From Branchinecta lynchi (taxonomy: Eukaryota; Arthropoda; Branchiopoda; Anostraca; Branchinectidae), in NCBI GenBank assembly GCA_023053575.1, contig JAKZAP010000001.1, forward strand, positions 12,850,849 through 12,914,848: DNA of 64,000 nucleotides, given 5' to 3'. Every line of letters starts with the position of its first letter. The stretch's first letter is position 1. The notes below the pieces were generated by a model. The model searched no databases. It was not told the DNA's origin and worked only from the letters and a program-made list of their open reading frames with translations. Position numbers and translations under genes: made by a program. Below, piece after piece: positions 49,901 through 61,900 of this stretch.

Positions 49901-52900
49901 AGGATATGTTCTTACTGTGCAAGGTTCCACGTTTCCGGTCACACGTCTTACCTCCCATTGGCTTCCTGGCCAGCTTCCGTACTTCTTCAAGCACACTACA
50001 CAGTTCCTCCTTTTGTCACACTTTCTCATGTTCTCCTTAAAGCGACAAACGACAATCCTTCCGAACTTTCCTATCCAGTCATTAGTTGCGTTTTTGTTCG
50101 ACTTTTCACTCGCCTTTTCGACGGCTTTTTACTTTTTTTTGTGTTTTCGGAAAATGGTCCTAAGTACTGTTTGATAATTTCCCGTTTTTGTCAAAAAGGC
50201 AAACGCCGACTTTCGCCTTTTCACTCGGCTTTTTACAAAAAGGCAAACTTGGTAGGTGACCAAGTTACGCTCTCCTTTTGGCTTTTACTTTGCGATTTTA
50301 ATCAGTTTACCCCAAAATCCAACAAAAGATGGATTTGAGTCAAAATTGTTAGCAGTATTTGAAGACTATCCCGGATATTCGACTTTTCGACGGCTTTTTA
50401 CTTTTTTTACGTTTTCGTAAAATGGTCCTAAGTACTGTTGGATAATTTCCCGTTTTTGTCAAAAAGGCAAACGCCGACTTTCGCCTTTTCACTCGGCTTT
50501 TTACAAAAAGGCAAACTTGGTAGGTGACCAAGTTACGCTCTCCTTTTGGCTTTTACTTTGCGATTTTAATCAGTTTACCCCAAAATCCAACAAAACATGG
50601 ATTTGAGTCAAAATTATTAGCAGTATTTGAAGACTATCCCCGATATTTAAGATCGACAGTTTATAGTACAAATAAAATACAAGCAAAGTGGCATTTGTCA
50701 AAACTGTGTTAACGTCCAAGAAAAGAGAGAAGTCCTTAGTAGAAAAGGCTACTTGCAAAAACGCAAGAATGTTCAAAAAGGCCTGAAAATGCCAAAAGTT
50801 AAAGCCGAAAAGGGAAAGGCAAAAGTCGAACAAAAACGCAACTATTGTTTCGGATTCCGGTGTCAGTTCTGGTTGCTCCTCCGGTCATGCTCTCCCAGAA
50901 ACACTCAGTTGTACCAGGCCGACCATTGAGGTATTCCTCTTTTGTATGTTTCTGAATATGTTCTCTGTTGATAAGGTAAACGGCTGTTCTCGACATGCCA
51001 CGGTTTATGTGGTCAGCATCTTACGTGGCTGTTTCGGATGCCGTTCGTGTGTTATAAACGTGCAATGAGCTAGATACTAAAATTGTTTCATCTTATTTCT
51101 TTCTTTAGCAATTTATATTGGATTTATATTTGTTGTTTTTTAAGCCGTTTTCGGGAAGGTCTAGAAAGATCAAGACGCCTGGAATGTCTTAACCGTTATT
51201 ACATGCGTGAGGATACGGAAATCTTAGCAGGCAACCTTTGAAAAACACTTTTTCATTATGCTTGTCAACTAATCGCTAAAGCTTCGAATTATGATTTTTA
51301 GTATTAATGTATTGAATCAGATCTGCAGAACATGGAAGTCGGATATTTTATCTAAAAAGTTGGTCATATGGGATTAGTCGTATCACCATGTCATTGCTTG
51401 CCACCGATGAGCCCAAATGCGACCCAGGCGCTAGAACGCTTCGTGCACGCAAAACTCTACCATCACCGGATCTAATGTGTTCATCATTAACACGAGCACC
51501 ATGATTCCAAGAAGTGTGTCTGTCTCTTTATGACAGCGAAATAGACATCCGGATGAAGAGTCAGTTGTCTTTCAAATTACTGCAGTTGTCCCTCTGTGCC
51601 GGCACAAGAAAAAATAAGCCAATAAATTGTTTGTTTTTGGTCACATACAGCGACTATTGATACCCCGACAAAACTGAGCGCAGGTAGAGGTACTTGCTGA
51701 TCTTTGAGTTGATGCCCGTCTACTTCCCTCTTCGCCGCTGTGCATATTAGAGGAAAAAGTGCTGACCCGCTCTGCATCGCGTCACATGCGACGTCACAAT
51801 AGTAGACAACCAATCGGCTAAATTCTAATTATAATTTATTTCCTACTTTAAATAATTATCATTCTTTTAATTTTATTTGAGCAGTTAAAACAATCGATAT
51901 AGCTATTTGTTGAGGTAACAAATTGTGATGTTGTGAAGTAGCTCCTACCCTCCGCTCGTTTGCATCGGGCAGGATATAGGGAATCTATTCGACTCCGTAT
52001 GGTCGTATTACAGAGATGGGAAGACGGAGGTTCTGGTGGTTATTCGTTCTTGACCGGCACTAGCTTTCTTCGCAACTAGCTGACCGCTATGTTCTGAGGT
52101 CTATGTACACACACCTTGTGCATGCGTATGTACACATAACCTTTATAAGACATATCTGCCGCTAAGGTAGTTCCTTGGAAAAAATAGCTTGTAGTGCTGA
52201 GCATGATTTTCGAAGTGGGAAATTTCATGGAAACTACTGTTTTCAAGGGGCAACTTTGAGGTTTTCTGCAGGTTATATAAAGAGCATAGATCAAGGGATG
52301 TCTCGGGACAGGACTGTCAACGCGTAAAATGGCATGTTTGCATGTATACACCAAAAGTCTGGAAAACGTCATAATCGTCCTACAAGCAAGTATGTCAAAC
52401 GTCTTTGGGATCCATAAAGTTATAGGAAGAATACAAAGCACGTGTAACGTTATTTTGTATCCGATCTAACGGTATTTCGTTTCTTTACGTTTGGTCTACC
52501 GAGCATGTTTCCGTAAGAATGTAAAAATATAGTGAATTGAATTGAATAGCAGTTTAGAGTGGTAATTTTCTCCAGTTTTCCTAATTGCTTATCTGAAGTT
52601 GAGTAGTGGAAGTAATTTAAAAATCTTTACTGTAGTGTCGCCACTTCTTATAGGTTTACAGGACGGCCCCGGTTCACATTTGTTCATTCTACTTTATCAA
52701 TGCAAATTGTTTCTCCCTCAATAAATGGAAAATAGCTTGAGTACTATGAATAAATGAATGAAAGAGTTTATTTCCAAAAAGCACAATATTTACACCCGAA
52801 AGGACGGAACCCTTACTCCAAAAAACGCTCCCGATGCTCCATAGCCTGCTTGAGAAACCTCCCAAGCCGACGAAGGTCACCAAAATTTGTCTTCCCCATA

Positions 52901-55900
52901 ACCTTAACCGAATCCTCTTCCTCCATCCTGTCAAGCCCAAAGATATCTTTACGCAACTCATTTAGCTCAACGGACCTATCCACCAAATGCAAAATATCCT
53001 CCCCTAGTGAACCACACATAGGGCAGAAGTACAGACAAGAACCTACTTCATGGTCAGAACTACTAGTACGTAGCTTTTTTTTTTTTTTTAGCGTTTCAAC
53101 TACGGGAATGCTCGCAGGAATCAAGGTAACCCACGCCAGCCTGACATCTCTGTGCCGGTCGATGAAACAGGCATGCGAGCTCTACCCTTCCAGACACGTA
53201 GCCCTCTGCCTGGATCCATACTGCGGTCTGGGCTTCGCGTTGTGGGTGCTATCAAGGTAAGCTTCACATCGAGGGGTTGCCCTCTCTCAGTTTTAGTGTA
53301 CTGCAAGGGCGCGTTGTCGCGGCATCGGTTGCCACGTGTCAGAACATTAAAATAAACGTGCTTAGCAGCGTTTGAAAATGAATCGCCTAATTCGTGAGTG
53401 ATACCGGTGCCTTTCGGTTGGTGCTGGAAAAGGGTGTAAAGCAGGTGCCGGGTCGTGGGTAACCCCTCCGTGCATAGTGGCATCCAGGAATTTTCTGGCG
53501 CAGAAACCATGACAAGAAATGTCCTCCCCTTGGGAGTAATATACTTTCTATAGTTGGAGGTTAGCATCCGACTGGCCGTGAACTTAAAGCACAGGTCGCA
53601 GTAGATACAGTTCATGTTTCAGTATTCTAACATGCCTGGCTACTTTAAAGCTGTGTCGTGTTTTCCGAAAAATCACAAACCGCCCGTGTCTGTTTACGAC
53701 TGCGCTTGGTCTTTTGTGAGAAACACGGAAAAAACACCGTAAAAGGTCGTTCTGACAAAGAAGCCAGATCGGCCTCGGAAAAGAGCCAAACATGGGCAGT
53801 GCGAAAATCTGTGTAGGGCCGTTATGGAAGGCCTTGATGAAAATGGCATACAAAGTTCGAAAATTAGCATATATGGAACCGTTAGGAGCGAAGCAGTAAT
53901 ACAGGTATAACAGGTTGCAGTATTTTACTAGCTTTTGCCTTTACCCCCTTGATAAACATCGGGGAAACATCATTATGTATTGCGAGTTAGGTTCGGCATC
54001 TTTTCTTGAGAATATGCCATAGAAGTAGCAGTTTGGAGAAAGGTATTTTGATTCCTACTCAGGGATCTTGCGTGTCACATGGGCATCTGTGTCAACGAAA
54101 GCAATAGAAAACCGTGATTTTCGGGTGTTTTTTTTAATCAGCTAATTATCCCTCTAGGATGATGTGCGAGGGATAAATATAAATATGGATATTTCGGTTG
54201 CACTTCCGGCAAACCGTCCTCAGCGAAAAAAACAAAAAACTAAATCATAAAATCCAAAACAATACCAACACAAAAATGAATAGGAACCAACAAAACATAC
54301 AACTATATGTAACTAAAAACCAGAAGAATGATGCGGATTGAACGACATACAGATTCAAATAAAATAACGAATATTAAAATGTGCGTGTTAAAAGTGTATT
54401 TGTACGAATCTGTGATTATTTTACTATTCTGAATTCTGTGTCTATTTACAATTTACCAATCCCCTGGGAAAGTGCAGAAGCTTTCCTAAAAAAAAAAAAA
54501 TCACGGCTTTCTATTTCTTTTGTAATGAATGGCCAGCTTGGCTTCATACCTTATATCTCTGTCAACCATCCAGGGACGCGCCTTTTAATCCTCTTTACCT
54601 TTAGCTTTTAAGATTGTTTCGCTTGACTGGTATGTAGATGTCATAAATCCCTCCGTCAGGTTGCATGATCATCATAAAGGCTGGCTGAAGGGATTAGCAG
54701 GTGCATTCACTATGTTTGGTCACTTGATTGCCTCCATCAACGTCGGTAAAGAAAGACAAAATCGGCAGCCTGTATCGGTTTCTCCCTGTTCTTGTTGAAG
54801 TTCTGAATTTATTTTAGCGTATGTATAAAGTGACCAAGCTTCCCCTAAACTATGCTACCTGACTTTAGCGACCAACGATGTTTTTTCTTTAACCTGTCCA
54901 GAGAAATGGAACAGTGGCGTACTAAAAGGGACGAAATGGCCAAATTGACCCTCCCCCCCCCCCAAAAAAAAAGAGACAGGCCGTGATGTGCTGGGAAGCT
55001 AAGATGGGATGTTGGAGATATGTCGGAAGTTTGTGTCGCACAAATCAGGGGCCTGCTTTGTACCAGAGGGGTAAAAAGATGCGATACGACAGTTTATTTT
55101 CTTATCCGATTTGAAGGTACATGAGCATTACCCGAAAAGTATAATTACTTAATAACTGAACACCCGATACGTCCCGCAGTGGTCAATTAATCAACTGTGT
55201 CATTTTCACGAAGCTGTATGCCATGCCGCCTTTAACTAGTTAGGCAAACGATACATCTTGTTGTTTTTCTTGTTCAATCATTGCACTAAGAAGCTTAAGA
55301 CCCGGCAACCATTCCTCATTGAAGGAAACTTAGACTAGCTGTCCTGTCTAGTGGAATGGTAGTGAACTCAGTGAAGTTGTCAGAAAATATAATTTGTGGA
55401 ATGATGGTGAAATTAATGCGTAACTCGTCCTTCAAAATTTTCCACTGGAAGATACAAAGCCTCCTACGAACTCATACGGCAAGACTTCCTTTTTTTTTCT
55501 TTTTTTTTTTACCTATTTACTCTCACGCAATCAGACAACCAGAACTCCAACCTTTAATACAAATGGAAAACAAAAAAGATTCCACAGCGATGAAAACAAC
55601 AGTTTTATTTAAACTTCCAAAGTTAAAACTATAATATTTAATTTCGGTCTGTAAGCGACTATACCCTACACTTAATTTAAAAAAAGGCTTATTTCACATT
55701 TTATTTTCACTGGAATCACAGCGGTGACTGGACTGGGATTAACTGTTATGTAGAGCCCTGTCTTGACCTGAATTGTTTTACAGCGTTTATTCTGGTCATC
55801 ACTCCATTCTGATTCCGCCTTCTGAAGTTGAGGTGAATCCATCCCTCTGGCTAACAGCTGTAAGCCAGAATAAAGTTCGTGACACTTTCTGCTCATACGG

Positions 55901-58900
55901 TAAGCACAGTGTCTTAAAAGTTTGTTCAAGTGCAGGATGAATAACAAGACCTTCACTAAAAGGAAATAGATATGAATTATAGTTCAGCATTTTGAAGTAG
56001 AGCTACAGTTAAAGTAAAGATGAACAATCATATTTGCGATTCAGTCCTGGAATGGTCGACGAGGGAATGCCGATGTGGAAAATAAGCCATTCCTCCTGTT
56101 GTGTAGAACTGGGCGGGCTTTTGATTTGGCAAAATGCAGAACTTGCCGACAAGATGGTCTAAACCAAGTTGTATGGTAATTCCATACAAGCGTGACGCCA
56201 TACCCATTTGATCTATTTTACCTCAGAAAACGAAAAACTGTAGTTTATTCCTATCAGTGAATATATATTTTCATCTAAATATGTAGAGCCGAGCGTCCAG
56301 CGAGGCCCCGGTCACGTTTACATGTATAAAACGACCTAGGGACAATCAAATGCTATGTTGTGTCCCGAATCACTTGACGTCACTATTTACGTCACGACTG
56401 TATGGAATTACGATACATATTCCTTCAGCCCAAGCTGACTGCGCATCATATGTGATGGTGCAAAACGGATACGTCAGCTGAATTTTATTGGAGCTATCTT
56501 TCGGCCCTTCTTGGCAAGGGTCCTCTTCAGGCTCAAAACCGCTCAAGTTGGAAAAATGCGAGAAAAATGAACTTGTCGGGAACACCATACTGTCTGTTTC
56601 CCACAAGTTCGTTTTTCCAACTTAAGCGGTTTGAACAAAGTTGGAAGAACGAACTTGAGCGGTTTTGAGCCTGAAGAGGCCCTTGCCAAGAAGGGTGGAA
56701 ATATAGCTCCAATAAAATTCAGCTGACGTATCCGTTTTGTACCATCAAATAATTACCGTACGATACAATTTAGTCGACAACGACAAGGTCACTCTTGCAT
56801 ATTTCTTTGACAGTACTCTACCTGTGAGCGCTTAGGCAAGATCGAAGGCAACACGATTGCTTTAGCTTATTTCTTGGTAACAAGCGTGGTCGGCAGCTCA
56901 TCTGCTCTGTGTGGTGTGTAGTAGATACCAAGTATATTCTTGATGACTAAAATCTTCGTGGCGATAATGAATCACCTCGCAAGAGCCGCATTATTCGGTT
57001 TCCTAGTTACCATAGTTAAGCTAATGCGTTAAGCGTGAGCGGCTCAGTTTAAGCGGACAAGAGAGACGAGCAGTCGCGTCAGGTGAAGGCGATCAAGGCA
57101 CTTTAAGCGGACTGAAAGGCGCTAAAAATACCTGACTCGTAGTGCACTAAACATCGACTGTTCTAACTGATCATGTCTGTGGCCGGCCCCTATTTTGAGT
57201 AAGACCTTCTTCTCCGGTCAGGCTAACGAGGTCCGGAGTTTTGCTTGTAACAAAATAAAAATACTCCGGTCTTGAAACTACTGTTTCCAACTAGAAACAT
57301 ATTGCAGCATATCAGACAGCTATTTTGTAGGTGTTATGGAGCTCTGTACAAAAGGACTTGGAGCTGGCAACGCACTGAATCTACTGAAGCAGCGAAATGT
57401 GAATCTGGCGTGTGTCCGGACCTGCGTGGTTGTAGCTGAAGAAAGACCTCGCTCGCAGCTCACGAACTCTTTTGCCAAACTCTTCTCGAGCCTTGGCTTG
57501 TCTCAGAGAGCAGTTTCCACCTCCTTTGGATGCCGAGTGAATATTGCCATATGCCTTCAGGTAAGTGATTCAAGGTAGCGTGCCAGAAACTTTACTTTTA
57601 TATTCACAATTGTTATCGAGCTTTCATTCCGACAATATATGATATGATATGATATGTATTTGCACAGAAAGCCCAAGGGCCATGGCAATACAATACAAAA
57701 AAAAACGAAACAAAGGAAAAGCAATACGTTAACCTAAACAAATACATTATCTTTTCGCCAAAACCTTTCTCGATGCTTCATTAAGGTTTCTGCTTAAGGT
57801 TTCTTTTTATCTGGCGAACTCCCGTAAAGCATTCATCCTTCATTGCTTTACCGTCTATTCTTCATCATACACTCCTTTTCTAAACACTTCTTCCCTCAAC
57901 CCATCCAATTCATTACGTTCACACATCAGGTATTCTCATTCATATCCCCAAACATGGGGCAGTAGTAAGGACCAATCCGACTAGACCCCCTTCCCACATA
58001 CCTCCTCCTCCCTAGCGGTAAATAATCTGCCCTCACGCTTATCCCCAACGCTACTCCTCCCTATTCAACCCTCATCTAAAATAAATACTCCCCCCCCCCA
58101 TGTCTTTTTAGCACCTCTGTACAACCCAACAAACTAGACTTGCCATCATCGCAATTCCACAGCGGTATCTCTTGATCCATTAGTACCTTTTTAACAACAC
58201 TTGCGACATCACCTATTGCACGGCCCTGCCCCTCCCGATTATTCCAAAGCGAGCTAACCCCATACTGGTATAATATGTGTTTTATCTGTGACGCCCAAGA
58301 ATCAATTGATTCATCCTCTAGAGATTCCAAATATGCTGCTTTAAGCACCCGTACTCGCGGTATATTAATATTTCTTTCACAAAAACTCACCATATTAACT
58401 AACGTTCTATTTCTTAACGAAACTAGACCTAGATCCCCCCTCACCACTAATCCATTCATCCTGTTACCTAGCCCTAGTAACCTCTTGAAATAGCCTAGTT
58501 GTATTTGTTCTAGTCTTTCTCCCTTAGTAAATCCCCAAATCTCTGAAGCATAATGCATTATCGGTACTACTTTAGTTGAAAATACATCTTTATGCAGCTT
58601 CACATTCGTTACCTTCTTTAAACTACTTCTCAAAATCAAGTTACCACAATTTCCCTTTCTCGCATTCTGTTCCACCTGCCTACCAAACATTCCCCCAACC
58701 GCTTTAAACTTACATCCCAAATAAATATAACGTATTGGATGTGGGTGCGGCCATAACAGGGTAGTCCACGATTGAAAGATGCGTGAGTACGAACTCCACA
58801 AAGTTAAATTTGAAAGCGAGTATTTTTGATTTAATCTCGTGGTATCCCACTAAGGCCCTTGACCTATACTAGTCAAGTTGACGAAATTAAACTGTTTCCC

Positions 58901-61900
58901 CTTTAAAACCGGGAATTTTTTCCAACGTGTGTATCTCATCTTACCCCTAAATGCATAGCGCAGTGCGATTTTGTTATCTTCGTCGATGGGGACCTGCGCT
59001 TCCTCACCACGACCTTACCCTCAAGAATTGAAATTGAATCCTTGGTGTCAAAGAAAGAGCTTTCACGTTCAAGCAGCTGGATTTTTTTCCACTTTTGCCC
59101 GATTTCCTGGCCCACACGATCATTAAACAAATATACCACGCTTCCGAGAGACCATAATACCATTCTGCGCACAAGACCTTTGGGAAGATTCAAACAAGAG
59201 CGTTTGAGTTGATCTACGTGATCCTAACTTCCCATAGTTGTGTCTTTCGTCGTTCGTTGCCTACATATTTTATATTCTAACAACGCTAAAGTGGGTGACG
59301 TTCTAAACTTCAGCCGTCGTCGGGGATACGCATTTGATATTCCAGGAACCTTGTTTCCACAAGGACGTGTGCATACGGAGCTTGGAAACGAAGATGTCCC
59401 CTGGTCTTAGACGAGATTGTCAGTATGGCTATTCCAGATTTCTTCGTGGTATTTATACGCACGAGATTGTCAGTAGGCCTATGACTATTTCAAATTTCTT
59501 CGTGGTATTTTTTCGCAAAAGCCATTTTGTGATCTGGTATATTACTACTATCAAAACAATAGCCTAGTTAGATCGGGGCAGGTGGGAGTAGAGTGTAACC
59601 GTTGTCAGTCAATACTTTAGTTAGTCCGCGGTTCGATGAAAGGTTTCTCTTCTCAGGGTGCTTCAAGTCCCGACCCTTCATCGGTCTACGTCGATCTTCG
59701 CGCCCTGCGTCATGATAGGGTATCGCTGGTGGAGCGAGGCTCGCCACACAGTCTGTGCATCCTTGAGAGTGGCAAGCTCCTGCCCGGTGTGAAGGTCATC
59801 ATAGCTGACCCTGATACCAAGGGGCAACTTGGAGACTCCCACCTTGGAGAGGTAGGTAGCATTCCGATCCCCCCCCCCCCCCCACCCTTTCTCACTGCCC
59901 AAAGAATGGATTCAAAGGCCTTACGTGACTGGCAGCTGACTGCCAAAATGGAAAGATCGGGTTTTCACACCTACTTATCAGTCAATAAGCTAAAAGCTTA
60001 ACGCCAAATTTGATAATAAATAAATAACGTTGTTTTTGGCTTGCCGCTGTCAAACTCGGCTGATTTGCTGCAGTAGTATAAAACAGGAGGGTTGTCGTTT
60101 TGATCGTGGATCATGGTGGACAACCATTCTTGGTGGCGCGTTTTCGCAGCCATCAACTTGATGCTCTTGAAATTGGAACTTTGTGGTGAAGAAGCGTCTT
60201 CTAGCCCCCCCCCCCCCCACACTTTCTTCATCACTTTAACTTGACTGTTTTGTGCCGTGGAGACAGTCCTTGAAAAGTGAAAAGTCGTTAAGATTTGTTT
60301 TTAAAAAGCGCGTTAGCAGTAAGGAAATAGCAAATTAAGGAGGCTTATACACGCCAGATCTGCGAGCTTATGTCTACACTTCGATAGATCCACTACTTAT
60401 GACCGTTGAGTTTTTGAACCGCCAAAGCCTAACGAAGCTGTTGTGGCTTCTCGACAACCTCCTGGGGTTGAGGGGCCCCCCTTATCGACTTCACAACGGA
60501 AATAGCCGAATTGTGTGTGCTGCGGAGTTAGCCAACTGCCATAGCCTTGAAAGCCGTTAACACTTCTTCACAAAGCGTCACTAGCAAAAAAATGGAAAAA
60601 TTTGGCGGGTTATTAGGCAGGTAGAGAATTTTAAACTTTCTCCTTGTCTAGACAGAGTCTAATTGTTCTAGCTTTTGGACGGTTACATGGCTAGTAAACA
60701 GTCGTGACCCAACGAGCCGTTGTCGATTATCTGCTAGTTTGAAATTCCAGAATACTCCAACTCATGCCCTCTTAAGTTGTCTGAGGGAAATCGGGCTGGG
60801 AAAACACGCGGACCCTTTGGGTAGAACACTGTGAGACATGAGCAGATGTCCGAATGAGCTGTTTTCGATCCGGACCTTCCCAGGTTCCAAGGTAGGTGGT
60901 CAGTATTGCAGATGCCGATGGAGCTCTTGGCTCTTGTCTTTTAAAGACCGCTTCCTACGAGATACGGTGGAGTTTCGCTGAGAAGTTGGAACGTTATTCG
61001 ATGTATAATGCAGAAGTAGCCTAGCTGTCTTCGACCTGAGAATAATTTTGCATAGAACGAATGTATTCTTGCCCAGACTTGAGTGTAAGGATAAGAAATA
61101 AAAAGTCTTTTTGTCAAGAAAATTTTCAAGTTTACTGGAAAACAAAAAACATGCAATCACCACAGACTGTAAACGGGACACCAATATCTCAGCTAAGCTC
61201 AGAGTAACTTCTGTCACAGATAAATTAGTGACTAGTTTCGCCTTGTTTGCATTTTCTTTGGCTCCCTTATTACCAGTTTCGTGCTGATGATAGCTTCCTA
61301 ATAACATCGATTAAGGGGAAGAAACAAATCAGAATCCCGGGCGTATAATTAACTTAATGGTGGAAATGATTGCGATTGATTTTGGCGTTTAAAATGAACC
61401 TGATTTCCAGATCTGGGTGCAATCACCTCACAACGCCAGCGGGTACGACTCTGTCTATGGAGACGATGGAACATACACAGACCATTTCAACTCTAAGCTT
61501 GTCACCGGAAACGTGGGAGAAGCATACGCGAGAACCGGATACCTTGGATTTCTACGCCGAACGGAAAGCGTTTCTTCAGACGGAGGTAGGAAAACGCCTT
61601 TCTGCTTGAAGTTGAGGTGTTCGATAAAAGTTTGTTTTGCGATACTTATGTATCTTTGACAGTAACTTGATGGGATCGTATTTGACAGTGCAAAACGGAT
61701 ACGTCAGCTGAATTTTATTACTATATTTTGGCCGTCCTTAGCAAGGGTCCTCTTCAGGCTGAAGCCGTTAAAGCTGGAAAATTAACTTGTGGAAAACTAT
61801 CATCATTTGTTTTCCAGCTTGAGCCTGAAGAGTACCCTTTCCAAGAAAAGGCCGAAATATAGCTATAATAAAATTCAGCTGACGTATCCGTTTCACTGTC

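Noticed and set aside
55672..55990. Antisense open frames over 55784-55899
   Set aside because: They are shadows of DIP2 exon 12 on the opposite strand.
58076..58801. 241-residue frame as a host gene
   Set aside because: Contains LINE reverse-transcriptase C-terminal motifs and a simple-repeat 3' tail.
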